Assembly: GCA_963930645.1 (NCBI GenBank)
Contig: OZ005652.1
Span: forward strand, 319,112,244 to 319,176,243
Origin: Salticus scenicus
Taxonomy: Eukaryota > Arthropoda > Arachnida > Araneae > Salticidae
Direction: 5' to 3'
Length of the DNA: 64,000 nt
In this document: one piece after another, positions 1 through 14,969 of the stretch
Layout: each line of letters starts with the position of its first letter
Numbering within the stretch: position 1 is the first letter of the stretch
Position numbers and translations under genes: made by a program
The notes under the pieces: model-generated
Database searches by the model: none
Seen by the model: the letters and a program-made list of their open reading frames with translations, nothing else
What the model was told of the DNA's origin: nothing

Positions 1-89
1 TGTTTTTTAATAGATTTTCAAATTTTCTGAGGTTTCCAGGTACTGTAGCAACCCTGGTGGTATTTTACAGTACATTTAGCCATACTTCC

Positions 90-1330
90 ACATTCTTGAA
101 AAAATCAGAGCAATATTTCGCTAATTACAACCACTTTAATTTTCGGATAATACATTTAAAAACTAGTATGTTGTGGCCACCACAAGACTTTCTTCTATAT
201 TTTCCTATACAAATTCACTCAATAACAAAAAAAAAATTACAATTTTTTTCCAATTTTTTTTTTTTTTTTTCGATAAAAGTAAAAAAAAAAAATTCGATAA
301 CTTTGTTTTTATTATCACATATTTATAGTTCAACCATTCATTTTAAAGGTATTGACGAGACCTTTCGAAAGATACCCATCTTGAAAATTTACCCCCCCCC
401 CCCGGGGTATTTCCCCCCAGGGGTGGAAGCAATGCCCCCACATGCACAAAATTTTTTTACTAATTAACTACTACTATTATCAATAATTCATATTAATTTT
501 ACAATCACAGGTTAAGAATGACTCTCATTATGTACATTTATACGGAATTTTGTCCTATACTGCCATGTTAAAAATTTAGAAAAAATACGATCACAGCGCC
601 ACCTGTTGAACGATTGATCCCCAAATCTAATCAACACCAGTTTATGTCAGGGGCCAACTAAGTACCAAGTTTGGTTAAATTTCGTTAAAAAAAAAAAAAA
701 ATAAATAAATAAATACAATTTTTTTTCTAAGTTTTTTTTTTGTTAAAAGTAAAAAAAAATCGAAAACTTTGTTTTAAATTATCACAGATTAATAGTTCAA
801 CCATTCGTTTTAAAGGCATTGACGAGACCTTTCGAAAGATACCCATCTTGAAAATTTACTCCCCTCGAGGGAGGACTTCCCAGGGGGGGGGGGGGGCAAG
901 GCTCCTACACATACAAATTTTTTTTCCCAGTTGACTATCTCTATTATAAATATTTTTTGTAAATTTCATAATGATTACTAAAAAATAATTCTCTTTATGC
1001 ACATTTATACAAAATTTTGTCCTATATCACCATGTTAAAAATTTAGAAAAAACGGGATGGCAACGCAACCTGTAAGACAATTTTTACCAAAAGTTGATAG
1101 GCACTAACTTATGTCAAGGTGCAACTACATACCAACTTGTATGAAATTCTGTGCAGTAGTTCCTGAGATACAGTTGCCACAAAATTTTGTCACACACACA
1201 CACACATTTTCTAAAAATGGTCAAATCGTGTTCTACAGCTCTCAAAATATGTAAATCCATCAAAAACCCGAGGTCGAAAATTTTTATGAATCCAATACTT
1301 TCTTCTGTTGAATATAGAAGAAAGTAAAAA
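90..1330 (+). repeat. family A repeat, two tandem units plus terminal hairpin tail
   Basis: Two units of about 550-600 bases (roughly 160-690 and 700-1,150) share the phrase ATTGACGAGACCTTTCGAAA, a following C- or G-tract and a GCCACCTGT segment. A tail at 1,200-1,330 ends in the hairpin ACTTTCTTC...GAAGAAAGTAAAAAG. Inverted and direct copies recur at 23.7-26.0 kb. Short open frames in it are low-complexity and not genes. The class of element is unresolved. Confidence 0.7.
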
Positions 1331-2889
1331 GTTTTATCTCTGGTAATGATCTGGATTGACGGTCAATCTATTTTAACAGGTGGCAATTTGTCTACGATAT
1401 TACCTTATGTTGTTTTGATAAGCCAGGTGATTACAGATAACAACGGAATTGACGTGGATATTTACATTTTAATTAATTTTTATAAATCTAATGAAAAATT
1501 TGAAAATAAGGTTCACAGTTGCATCATAGAAAGTCAAAAAAAGATCTCTATGCTAGATTTTGTAATTCTGTGGTCAGCCATTACACAAACATATTTTATT
1601 ATAAACTAAAGATAAGTGAAAGAAGAATAACAAAATGTACTGACATAGTTGATATTAAATAAAACAAAAAAATAAAGAGTAATCCAGTCAATACAGATCC
1701 CAAAAATAAAGACTTAACAATAAAAAAAATCTCAATAATAATAATAATAATAATAATAAATGATAAAAATGATTAATAAAAAGATATGAGAACATCGCGT
1801 AACACACACACAAACAATATGATCCCACTGTTCCAAAAAGCAAATATTTCATTGATTTGTGTTGTCATTTTATGATGAAGAATCTGTTGTTTCCTGCAGA
1901 ATCTTGAAATCAGTTTAAATAAACCAAGGAGGTTTTATTTCATTTTATAAATAGAGAACAGTTTATTGTTAATTAAAATAATCTCAATTTGATTATTTAT
2001 CAAACAATATATATAGTTTTCTGCAAATATCTTGAAATTAGTTGAAAAATAACAAATTTAACCTCCATGGACTGTCAACGAATGACTCCACAAATGATTT
2101 TTTTTTTTTTTATTATTGTTATTCATTCAATTTTTGAAGTGGATTTTCTAAAGTAGCTACTACTAACTTTGTAATCACTTATCTTTTAAACTAATATTTT
2201 GATAAATACAATGTCAGGGGTGATTGTGACTCAAATGACTTGAAAATTAGAGAGGGGGGGGGGGGGATTGGAATATCAAAAATTATTTATACTAAAACCC
2301 CTCAATCTTTTTTACAGTTTGTTCACATACCACCTGGATGACAAATTAACAACCAAAATCTGATGAGGATGCTACATGACTTCCTTATACGCCCATTGGA
2401 ATAAACATATTGTTATGAAAACATTGACATTTTTGTGTGAAATAATGGATTCGTAAATAAACAAGCAAGTTCCAACCACGAAAAAAACTGAAAAACTGCT
2501 ACTTCAACCACAAAAGTCGTGATAATAGGATTATATATACAGCCAAACAAATATACTATTTTTTTCAGGAATGGCTCATTACAAAATCTCTCATTGGCAA
2601 ATTCATAGCTTAGAATTTAATAAAAATCATTTGAGTATAGATGGCCTACTTTTGTTCTCTTTGGTGAAAAACGACACATTTTACCGAAACAATTAATTCA
2701 CAGTTAAAATTGAGAAAGGATTTACTAATTCTTGCTATCATGAAATGATATTTGCCTCCAAATTTAATTGCTAATCTTGCCAAGTCACCAAGTTTGTAGC
2801 CAATGCTGATTTCAGTCTTGGCAATTTTGTATCGAATTTGGCGATAATTTATAGTTTAAGGTTGTCAAAGTTTGTAAGCTATAACTTCA

Positions 2890-3470
2890 ATAAGAACAGA
2901 ATTCTGAAATTTTCCAGAAAGATTCATTAGTTTAAAGCACTGAACTATTCTTGGAAAATTCTTTAAATGACCTACATGCAAAAATGTCTACATCTTTCAT
3001 AAAAATATCATTATAGGCTATCATTAGCTTCTATCATTAGCTTATTTTGAAATTTCTATGATGGTAGGTCATATACAATGGCCAAAACCTTTGTATATTT
3101 GATCATTATGAATATAATTTTCATAAATATCTCCGAAACTGAAAATCGCAGAAAGACCAAAAGGGGAGGTGCACAACTAGATGTTATAACAAATCTATAT
3201 ACCAAATTGCAACATTCTATGTCCAACCGTTTTTGAGTTATGCAAGATACATACATACAGATGTCACAAAAAATCATGTAAAGTCACTGATATGTCTAAA
3301 ACGAGAGTGCATATTAAAACGAAACTTGTAGGTGTACAACTAGACATCATGACAGTCACACATATAAATTTGCAACATTCTACAATGATTTGTTTTTGAG
3401 CTATGCGAGATATAAAATCCATTTCACAAATCAGGATCACAATACTTTGTATAACGAAGTAATAAAAAAG
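2890..3470 (+). repeat. two-unit tandem repeat with terminal hairpin tail
   Basis: Two units of about 175 bases share TTGCAACATTCTA and TTTTTGAG(T/C)TATGC(A/G)AGATA (about 3,120-3,260 and 3,290-3,420). The element ends in CAATACTTTGTATAACGAAGTAATAAAAAAG, a hairpin of the same form as in the other tail-sharing families of this window. Confidence 0.5.
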
Positions 3471-3582
3471 AACAGAAAATATAAAAATGCAGATGGATTA
3501 CATTAAAAATCCTGAACACCCCTGCAGTGTTCTTACAAAAAATGTTCCGTTTAAAGAGTTGATAAGATTTATGTTAGTATAA

Positions 3583-3613
<31 letters not shown>

Positions 3614-3748
3614 ATATTATCAGATAAAAATAGCACCAAAGAGTTCTTTTGAAATTGATTTGTTAAAAGCGAGTAAATTTATAATTACATATATTTTAAA
3701 CTAATAAATCAATGTATGTAGTGTTCTCACGAAAATATTCAGTTTAAA

Positions 3749-4089
3749 CAGGGTTCCCAATAAATTTCAAAAATAAAATTCCCTGACTTTTCCAGGTTTT
3801 ACTGGTCTATTTTTAGAAAATTCCAGTCACAAAATTTGGTTCGTGACATAAAAGATAGCTCACGGTATAAAACAAAACATAGCTCGCAACATAAAAGACA
3901 ATATAGTAACGTGACTTGTGATATAAGTTGAATGTTCAAAATGCATTTTCCAGGTTTATATCATTATTTTTCCAGGTTTTTGAGCAATATTTACAATTTT
4001 CCCTGATATTTCCCTGACCTCTCTCAATAATTTCAAATTCCCTGACTTTTCCAGGTTTTCTTTGTTCTCCCTGACCCTTGGGAACCCTG
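3749..4089. mobile_element. hAT-like MITE (CAGGGTTCCC ends)
   Basis: Inverted ends CAGGGTTCCC and GGGAACCCTG bound about 340 bases. Both ends carry CCCTGACTTTTCCAGG-type segments next to the termini. The flanks read AGTTTAAA and TTTAAAAA, so the target duplication is GTTTAAA-like but blurred by the terminal bases. There is no coding capacity. Confidence 0.65.
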
Positions 4090-7004
4090 TTTAAAAAATT
4101 ATTTATAATGATATAATATTTATGCTAGTTTAAAGGGCCTGAAATAAACAGTGGTCTGTTAGTCCAGGACTACACAAATATTCAATAGACTAGTATAAAA
4201 TAAATTCTATTGGTCCACCAGACCAGTAAAGCTTTTCAATTTTTTTGTTTTTTATTTTTTTCTAAAATTGTCTGTAAATTTGTTACAGAATAGTTTGCTA
4301 TAACAATAGTAAGTGATGTACGTCATTGTAATAATCAATATCACTTATTCTCTGTAATTTTTTATTTAATTTCACTTTAATAACATTTTTTAAAACTTTT
4401 AACACTTTATATAATAATTTATTTTAAATATGTGACATTCAGCTCATTTATTAAAGCATACATTTCTTATTTATATAAGAGTTCGTTTTTGCTTTTTTAA
4501 TTAATTTACAAAAAAAAAAAAAATTGAAAAACATGTAAATTTATCTTTTTACAAATTTTTAAAAATATAATAGAATAGGTGAACAAACCAGTAAAAATAT
4601 GTACAGAACAGAAAAACCTTAAAATTAATGGTCCTGCAGACCAGTGACTTATTTTTCCTAATTTAATAACAAGACATTTCCTGAATTTAAGAACAAGACA
4701 TCTGTTCTATCAAAATAAAAGGGCGGTACAAAATTTCTTTTTTTGGAGTGATTATCCCTGACACTATTCAGAAGGTCTCTACATTAATATTATATAGAAG
4801 GGTAGCACAGTTAGGGAGCCTGGGGGAGGGGGGCATAGACTGTCCCTCCATCGATAAGTTCTTGCCCCCCCCCCATCAGGACATAATCCTAAAATCTTTT
4901 TTAGGAAAAAAAAGTGACATTTTAAATTTTTCTCCTTTTAGCAGCATTTTGCCCTTTTTATGAATTTGGAACATTCCAAATTTTTTCAGAGAATCTCTTT
5001 AATTCCTTATATGAAGCATTAAAGGAAATATTATGATCCCAATTTATAGAATTTATATTGTATCTTGTATAAATTAAAAACGATTAACCACAGAGTATTA
5101 GCCATAGTATTTGAGACTTTCGTAAAATTTTATTATTCACTACCAATTTTCTCTACTTGACCACTCACCTTAGAGATTTCTGAGTTTTGTCATGATGTAA
5201 CCTGCATATACATATACGCATACGTATCTTACATTAAATTAAAAACAATTAACTGCAGAACAATAAAATTTTATTTTTTTGTGGACTGCTATAGCATCTA
5301 GTTATACATTTAGTTGTATTTTAATCATTATATGACTGACCCTTTTAAGCAATATTGGGGATAACTTAAAATCCTTTATCAGTGCATGACCAACTTTTTA
5401 TAAATTTCCACAATAACTCAGAAAAAGTTAATCGGAGAAGTTAGAAATTTGGTATTTAGAATTACATAACATCTAGTTTCACACCCCATCTTTGAACACT
5501 GTATGACCCCCATTTTGAATTTAGAAAATAATACTTTGTTTTAATGATTAAAAATGTTATTGTGTTTTAATTCTTCAAGTTTCGGGGGAAATAAAGTTTG
5601 AGTTACACCATTATTTACCTAAAAAGTTTAAAATATGTAATGTTATCTTTATAGGGCAAAATAAAAATATTTAACTTAACTAAGATTAAAATTTAAAAGC
5701 TAAAATTATTATTTCCTTTCATTAAACTTCAATGCTAATGTATAGCTTATTAGAGACCCATTTTTATTCAGAAATAATACTAAAAACATTTGTTTCAGTA
5801 CGTAAGAATGAAACTGCGGAAAACAAAATCAGAATTTAAACAAACTAATATTAATGATCATCCGAGAGCTATATAAGATAAATGATGTAAATTAGAACAA
5901 TTAAAAACATTTAATTTACAGAATTTGTTACCTAAATTAAGATTTTCTTAGCAATCTCTATTAAAATGCCACTTCTCTGATCGGCCAATTTCCTATGGCA
6001 CTATAAACGGCCCATCTTAAAGGAATTTCACTATACATATTTGTGCTCAATGAATACGAAGATAAAATGTTTTTTAAGAAATTATTTCATGCATCCTGCA
6101 TTTATTGAATTCTATGAAAGGAAAACAGTATTGTAATTGTACACTCAGAGAATGGCACGTTGATATCCAAAACCACGAAGAGTACTAATAAATGAAAAAA
6201 CGCAAATAATAATAATATTTCTCATGGCAAACACAGAAATGGTGTGATGCAGCACCGTGTTAAATAGTTGTAAAATAAACTCCCTATATGAATTCTAAGA
6301 ACTGAGCAGTCACTATTTTGAATGTAACTTTTTTTTTTTTTTATATATATAGTAATTATTATTAATCACTTGTAATCTTAGAAAGAATAAACCAAAGATT
6401 GCTTTATATAAACAGTATTATTCAAAATAGTGACTGCTGCAAACCTTGCTATATAGTGCCCCTCCGTTGGGGAGGTATGTGCCCCTGTCAAGGAATTTCT
6501 GGCACTACCACTAATTATATAAAATATATATATGCCAATTACTAAATTTTTTGAACCAAATGAAATAATTTTTATTTTATTATTATTATTTTTTTAAATA
6601 GACATGTATTAAGAGTACAGCTTACATTTAACAAATGAAATAGGTGATCACTTCTCATTCACTGTGAACAACTACATATGTAGACAAATACAATTTTATA
6701 CCATTTTCAATATTTTCATACACAAATAAATAAATAAATGTTTTAATTACATAATTTTTGTGTAAGCAAAGGGGAAAATACTTTTCCTTTACTTACATCT
6801 CATATTTCTTTTTAATAAAATAAATCAATAAATTCCCAAGCAATTTGGCAAATAAAAATGTCAAAAGCAAGATGTCAAACAAAACAGATTATAAATTCTT
6901 TCAAAAAACTAGCAGTATAAAGGTTATATTTTGTGGTGAAATTAATAAAAAAGGGTACTAAAAAAAATTTGTTTTCATATAAAGTGAAGTAGCTATGTAT
7001 ATAC

Positions 7005-7109
7005 ACACATTTTAATGAGATCCAAGTCCAGAGAAATCCAGTCTTTATCACTAGTGGCATGAAGAGGCGGTGCAGCTAATTCCAGAAGCAATTCTGGTTT
7101 TGAAAATAA
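7005..7109 (-). CDS. ARFGEF3: ARFGEF3-like coding exon 11 (last one visible)
   Basis: After a TTATGCAG acceptor the frame reads LFSKPELLLELAAPP, then HATSDKDWISLDLDLIKMC, and closes at an in-frame TAG shortly after. This fits human ILGSPQRLCDLAGPS and LDLLKLIMDGM. The donor is ambiguous because the end is ATGTGTGTATAT: GT at 7004 (phase 0) or 7006 (phase 1) both work. I could not find the next exon in 1-7,004. Confidence 0.8.
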
Positions 7110-9144
7110 CTGCATAAGGATGTTAGTATGTTAGTAATAGAAGAAATTTTATTTGTTAGTAAACCATGTTAAATAGAACATACAATCTACATTAGAGGAA
7201 GATGTAGAGCTACATTATTTTAATATTATTAGATATCTAAAACAAGAAACTTAGATTTACATAAAATTTTTTAAAGAAAGCTGGTGACAATGATAAAAAG
7301 AATGCTTTCATTAAATACACACATACATACATTCATAATAAAAATATAAACGAATTAATAACATATTCAGAAATTTTTATTACAAGTGGAATAAAATACT
7401 TTTTAAAAAATGAATTTTCTTTTTTTTTTTTTTTTTTTTTAACTATATCGGTTATATTGACCCTACCTTGAGATGTTAGAAATGCTAAATCACCTAGCAC
7501 TGTTGTAATGTATGTAGTGAAAGAATATTTAAATCTTCTATTACTTTTTATTGCTAGTCTTACAGTTTTTAAATTTTCTTAGGTTAATATCACTACTTCT
7601 ACAATTGTTCTCTTTTCAAATGGATTTCTATGTATCTTCAAAAATATTGTTAATGATCTTTCTTTAATGCTTTTTTGTCTGATGCCTGAAAAATGCTCAC
7701 ATCACCTTGCTTCCTCTTCATTATTTTATTTATTTATTTATTCATATTATTTTATTTTTTGCCTCGCTTCTTCTTCTTTTTTTTATGTCTACTTGATTCA
7801 ATTATGTATTTGTTTATAATAAACATACGAAAAAATTACTTATTTTAATTTTTTTATAATATTAAAATTGTTCTATGTTAATTTAAAATTGCTGAATTTT
7901 GATTAGTACCATAATATTTATATGCAGGAAAGTTGCTATTTAAATTAGTCACATTTACACACTCACTATTTCACAGAATAAAGTAGTGGATTCCAGTTCT
8001 ATGCAAAAATAACATTGTTTGTGTTGAGTTTCCAACTATTTTGTTCAGAAAAATAATGAATTCAATCATTCATAATTGAGTAATCATCCATATATATTGG
8101 ACAATCCATATATATTGGACTAGCAGGCTTTGCCCGTTTCGCTGGTCATTATATTGAAATGAATTCTCAAAATACCATATCATAATAAAAAAAAAAAAAA
8201 AAAAAATCATTGAAATCACTCAAAATCTAAGTTAAAGTTCTCACTACCTTCGGTAGCGGTTTTCCCACATGCTATACTTTGAGTCTGGAGCAACAATGCC
8301 TTCAATAGCGCCTTTCCTGCATTTTACTCCCCCTCCCTCACAGGTAAAGTGGAAAGATTTGCAAAATCACATCAAAGTGCATATTACTTACATTTAATCA
8401 AAACCCACACACCAAAATTCGCCATTCTATGGTAATTTGGGAACAGATTTAAGCTTGAAAATGTGTTTTTTGCTGAGTAATTTCACAAAATCCCTTTATA
8501 GTTTATGTTGCATACATGTATATAACTGACACATTAAAAAATCGAGATCCTGAGGTTATTTAAAGCAGAGTTATGTTTTAAAACCTGTTTTTTAGCTCTC
8601 CCCCCCCCCCTGAGTTTTGAGCCGAGTTATACTTATAAAAGGTGCCTTTTGCTTTCTGCCCCCTCCCCCTGGAGGGAACGGTAGGGTATTTCGCAAAATC
8701 CTGTCTTAGTGAGCATCAGGTTCCTAAACACAACCTGCTCATCAAAAATTGTGAGTATCTCCCATAGAATCGCCACGGTCGTATTGAGTCAGTGATCAGT
8801 GAGTTTACTCTTTCATATATAGATAATTGTATTTTACACAATGCAGGTATAACAGTATAATATTTAAAGAAGTTAAAAATAAAATAGTAAAATAAATTAA
8901 ATTTAAACAAATTTATGTATCCAAGATAAAATACATACACAAACTTATATAGATTACAAAAATATAAATAAAAGTAAGCAGTTCACCTCTTTTACAGCTT
9001 TTAAGGCTTCTAACCGGTGTTGAACAGATGGATATAACAACATTCTATGAAATAATGATTCTAAAACAGGACGAAGAGATCCCACACTCCCAACTAATCG
9101 AACAAGCTCTATAGCAATACTAAAGGAGTAAAAAATAATATGTA

Positions 9145-9203
<59 letters not shown>

Positions 9204-12200
9204 TGAGAGAGATTTATTAAAGACAAAAATATTTTAATTAAAAAACATTTTTGGATATGAAAATATATGATACAATCAAACAATTGAAAGTCTATTTGAC
9301 AATTTGTTGAATTTTATTTTAGATTTGTAATTGGAAGTGAAAAACATTTTACACACATTTGCCTGCAGTTTAATATTATGCTTTTCTTTAGAAAAAAAAT
9401 AATAATTAGTTGATCTAGTGCAAATGCATTCTAATCGAAAATTTTCAATGATATTATAATAAAAATTGCATGCAATAAAATTTGAATGTGTTATTAAAAT
9501 ATGTCATGGATTTTGCCATTTTAAAAATAACGACTGCTCCTTTTTTTTTTTTTTTTTAACTACTTCTAAAAAATATTGAAGTAGAAAAGTTAAATATTGA
9601 CTATTCTAGTAATCACAATGATTATAATGAAAATAACAGTAGAGGTTTCTTCTATCAAATAAGAGTTTTCCAGTTTTCCTTTTCTTTTTTTGAATATGTG
9701 TATTTATACATATATCTTATGATTGCATGCAGCTGCATAACTTATTTTAAGTGTAATACTTAAGTCTTATATTATGCATCTACAGTTTTCACCTAATAGA
9801 TTGAAAAAAAAAAAAGTGTATGCTATATACAAGTAAATATGATGTTTAAAAGTACCTGTATATAGTTTTTGCTTCTGCAGTTGAACAACTTGGAGCTGCA
9901 GCAAGGCATCCAGATCCTCGACCAATTTCACTACCTTCACAACTTTTTTGCGATGATATAATATTCTTGTCAATTTTTGGAGAACCCAAAAATGCAATCA
10001 GCAGAGGGCATAATTCTTGCCTAATAAATATTTACAAAATAATAAACATACATTAAAATACTGGAGATAAAAAACTACAAAATAACTAAATTAAGAAATT
10101 TCCATCAAATAAACAAAACATTGATTCCCTCTTTATGCAGTTTTTTGTTTTAATTATTATTTTTTTTAATGAAAAAGGTATGAAAGTAATATACCTAAAA
10201 ATATACAGAAAACAGTCCACGGTTGCATACATGAAAATCGGTGTTCATTTGTCTTTAAAAAGTAGCAAATGTCTATTTTCCTTTTCTTGAAAGAAATATT
10301 GCAATATATCATTAATATTGATGTTAACTTGGTGATATATCGAGATATTTAATTTCTGATATCGCCCAGCTCAAAATAGCACAGCTCATAAAGTAAAAAA
10401 TAAAATAAAATAAAAATAAATAAAAAAACTTGGCATGAGTACATCACTAATGAAGTAAGGTGCATTCATCAATCTGAGGTAATTTGGAGCAAAGTTGCAG
10501 AGTTATCCTAAAAACATGGTTTTTGTATTCCCTTTCCGACAAAGAAGGTAAAGATGGTAATTTCACAAAATCATTTTACAATGTGTGCTGCGTACACATA
10601 ACCAAACCACACAACCAAAATTGCCTCCTTGAGGTGAAAGAGGAGGTGAAAGAGACCAGAGTTACACTTGGAAACATATCTTTTGTTTTACCCCCTCCCC
10701 CTCTCCTCCACCATCAAAAGGAGAGGGGGAAGATTTTAGAAAATCCCAACGCAGTAGGTTTTGGAATATAACCAGTCCACACATCAAAATTCGTGATTAT
10801 AGCTGCTATACATTCCATAGGACAAACTTAATTTAAAAAAAAAGGCGGCTATTGAATTTGCCCTCTCATAACCCCTCAAAAATCAAAAATCCTAAAAATC
10901 TCAAAATGGTCTCTTGGAAGTATTCTCCTTAAGATGCACAACCGTTTCTAACCTCTTTTAGCAATTGTTGGTAGAGTTCTACTCGAAAATTTCAATTTTG
11001 CTAAATATCCCCCCCCCACACACAAAATAGATTTTTCTCTCTCCCCCCCCCCCCCAAACTTAAAATCGAAAATCATCAAAATTAATTTCTTTGTACTCGA
11101 GACTGGACCCTCCATGTGCAAATTCTTCACCATGTATTGAAGTAATTTGGAGCCGAGATAAGTCGCCAACTTCTTGGTTATGCAGTCTGCCATCCAGGGA
11201 AGGGGGGGGGGGGATCACAAAACCCAGTATTAGTTGGTTTCAGGCTCAAGGTACCAAGACGATATATTACATTCCTCCTATGCTGATGCTCCTTCTGCCA
11301 TCAAACCAGCAACAGGTGTGGTTTCTTATAGTGAATGTTTGTTTCACCTAGAGTACCCTCTTCTTTTTAAAAATAAATAAATAAAAGACAAAATTTACTT
11401 TCAGAACACGCTTCATAGATATTCAAGATAGGATTGGTTTGTAAAAACACGTGTGATTTACAAACATGGCATTTCTCAAACATTTAAGTTAGTTTTATTT
11501 ATAAATTTTATGGAAATAGAATTAAAGAAAAAATATTCGAAATAAACTTAAACATTTACATAAATAAAAAATACATACCATAAGAAATTTAAAAATGTTG
11601 TATTTTGATAAATATCCACATTTATGTTTTTCAGAATGGACAAAATGCAGTGAAGTAATAATGAGACAGCTGTTCTTTTAGACGAACTATAAGGAAAAAT
11701 TTAAGAAAAATGAGACAGCAATTAAGACTTTTGAATATAAACAATGAAAAAGCTATTTTTACAATTTCCTATTTCTCAGTACATAAAAATTCCTTATTAT
11801 TAGTATTACTACTGGAAAATTCTCTACACTTGCAATAAATATTAACTAAATAAATGGTTAATATAATAATTATTTAAAAAGTTTAATAATAATGACAATA
11901 ATAAGCTGATTTTAAATTAATCAAAAACTATTTTTCATATTCAACAAAACATTGTTTGCAACACATTGCACTAAAATATTTCATAAGACAAAAAGGCAGA
12001 TGATGCAGTAAAAAAAAAAAAAAAAATAAAATAAAAACTATATACATTTAAATATGTTTTGAAAAACTATAACAAAATCTTTAAAAAGATTTATTTCTCT
12101 TTCTCTCTCTCTCTCTCTTTTTTTTTTTTTTTTTTTTTATCAAATTTAATAATTAATAAAAATGGAAAAAATAAATAATTAAAACATTAAAATTAATTCC

Positions 12201-14930
12201 TAACACTATTTATTTGGATTATTATATTGTATCTTAAAATGAAAACTGAACAGAGTTTATAATTTGGTGTATTTTTGTGTAAGTGACACAAAAACTGTGT
12301 ATATTGATAGAGCAAAAGGCAAAGAAGACATCCCTAGTGAGGACTGAGTTTGCTTTAGGTAATCCAGTAGAAGGTAGAAGCATGCTGCATGTGCTGATGA
12401 TCAGCCAACAATACCATCTGTCAGACAATCTGTTGTCATTTCATTCATGTCTGCATGATGTTTGCCATGAGAGTGCATGATTGTTTGTGTGAAAGACAAA
12501 ACATTAAGACAAAGTTTTTGTGAACAATATTGGAACATTCATCACATAGCCTTGATCTATTAATATGTGACACTGTTTAAAAGTAGTTCCAATATCAGCC
12601 AAATAAATTCTACACATAGGTATTCACTGCTTGGTGAAACTGTGGGATCAGTGTTAGCGTAAATTTGATTAAATAAAAAACAATGCAATCTGATTCTATG
12701 GCTCCTGTTCTGTTTTCATTTGATCAAACCTTATACAATATACAGAAGACACTTCCTAATAAATAAAGAAACTATACCTATTTTCATGTTTTAATTTTTC
12801 ACATGTAAAATGTAGTATTGGATACAGTTCTTCAGCAACACTGTCAATTAAATTATAACCTAGAACATAAATCATTTAATAAATCAGAAGGGGAAAAAAA
12901 AAAAAAAAAAACTAATACAAAATAAAATAAATACAAATAGAAAATTTGAATAAAAGAATGTTATATATTCAGTATACATTTGTTTTAACAGCATGCAACA
13001 ATAGAGAAAAGCATAAAATTTAAAAATAAAATTCTTACTGTCATCATCCGAATCATCACTTTCCTCCTAATAAAAAGAAAATGCTTAAAATTAAATGAGA
13101 AGAATTATTCAAAGATAATATTATAATTTCAAATCAACAAGTGAAAGTTTTTAGCTAAAAATTTTACTCCTAGCATACTGATTTTCATAAAAATCTAAAA
13201 ATGTTAAAAAATAGAAATACTAGTATTTAAACTAAAAAGCTTTTCACATTTTTGCAGTTCAGTAGTAAAATATAAATATTTCTTAATCCTTTTTATACAC
13301 TTATCTTACATTAAGATTTCGATTCTAGTAAAATAAACCTAATGATTATAAATTTTAAATGTTCAACATCTAAATCAACACCACTAGAACACTAATACAT
13401 TGAAAGAGATAAAGGAATTAGAATGTTGTTTCAGTCTCACAGATCCGATGCATTCCTCTATCTTAATATATGATAACCATCTCATTATTTTGTGTTAAAA
13501 AGAAATAATAGTCATGAATTGCATATGTACACAACATGTTTTCTTTTTCAAAAAAAAATAAATATTAAAATAAAAAATTACGGTGCTTGATATTTACATA
13601 ATTGTTATTCTATTTCCATGTAGTTTTATGTTATGAGGTTGAGGAGAAAAATTATATAAATTTCTTAAAAATTTAGACAATTTTCTGTTGCATATGATGA
13701 ATTTATATCACTATATACATAGGACCATAATTAAGTGCCAATGGAGCCCAGTCCCGCTTACATTTTTTCTCAATTAAAGAAACAAATAATTTTCTTTTTT
13801 TTCCATTTCTATTTTTACTTACTGTAACTGTTAAAAAACATCTATACAAAATAACAATGTCCACCAAATTTTCTTTATTTTATTTGCTTGTAATCATCTA
13901 TTTGTCAAATGGGGTACAGCAAAATCACAATTAACGTTTGTCTGACTGTTGGAAATTTTACATTCAGTCCACATTTTCTTGATTTCTTTCCTATTTTTCA
14001 TAACTATTGTTTCGTAATTTCCTATTGGCTGATCATCCTGAGCTGAATCCGATCACTTTCCTAAAAGAGCACTTCCCTCTCATTTCTTTATGCACTGAAG
14101 ACGGTACTGAAACAGTTGTCTGCTTTCCTATTATTTCTATTTTGGCGTTATAGACTTTGTAGTCTGCCTTGTTTTTATAATCCTATGCCAAGTGTTCCAT
14201 TAATATACTCATATAGACTTTAATTTTATGCAGTTTTTTCTATAATATAATGTTAAATTAAAGATTCACCTAAAAATCTCTCTTTTTTTTTTTTTTTTTT
14301 TTAAATCTTTGAATAATAAATATTATTAAGTTCCACATATCATACGATGGGTCAGGCCCCACCTGAGAAAATTGGCACGAGCCACCACTGACTATACATT
14401 AAGTAATATATTTTTATTTTGAGCCACATATTTCATATATGTTTGTATCTAAGATATAATTTATATACATCAGAATTAATACCTCTAAAATAATTAAAGA
14501 TTACTAAGTAATACAAAAATATTTTTCCCTTCGAACAAAATTACATTTAAAAACTAACATTATGCTAAGTAAAAACATCGATTTTGTTAAAATTAAAAAA
14601 AAAAGTATGAAAATAAATAAAATCAAATATGCTCTAAATTAATCAAAGAAATTAAATAAATATTTAAAAATATTTTTCTAAAAAGAAAAAAATATTAGAC
14701 ACTCTTTTAAAAAATATATTGCACTATTCTTTACTTAACTATAAGCTAAAATTAAATTTCTGTAAAATATAAAAATTATTCTTACAAATCTGCAATATAT
14801 ATGAGTGTTTTGTTAAAAATGACTCACTTATAACACATTTATTTATTATAATAAATATTTATTGTGCATAATTTTGTATATTAGTGTCATAAGTTTTAAA
14901 GCCAACTTTAGTCCCTGCCCCCCCCCCCCC

Positions 14931-14969
<39 letters not shown>

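Larger units (their letters stand above)
1..7004. other. intron 11 of the ARFGEF3-like gene: repeats only
   Basis: I found no exon on the minus strand that continues the gene. The stretch holds family A repeats (90-1,330), an ATA microsatellite (about 1,738-1,759), the two-unit repeat at 2,890-3,470 and an hAT-like MITE (3,749-4,089). It also has a region of imperfect inverted repeats (4,150-4,650) with no target duplication. The part from 4,690 to 7,000 looks like unstructured AT-rich intron. Confidence 0.6.

Noticed and set aside
57..934. Plus-strand frames of 136 and 64 residues
   Set aside because: They are translations of family A repeat with homopolymers, and equivalents in other copies are broken.
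1346..1609. 87-residue plus-strand frame
   Set aside because: Follows directly after a repeat tail, has no recognisable domain and no splice or start context that stands out.
4150..4650. Possible element with CAGTGGTCTG and CAGACCAGTG ends
   Set aside because: The ends are only partly complementary beyond 10 bases and the flanks (GAAATAAA, ACTTATTT) do not match as a duplication.
9767..9997. Minus-strand 76-residue frame starting MHFWVLQKL
   Set aside because: Wrong frame over exon 9; the BIG3 frame is the one starting QELCPLLIAF.
14340..14390. hAT-type end CAGTGGTGGCTCGTGCC on the minus strand
   Set aside because: No matching opposite end or duplication was found, so no element boundaries can be set.
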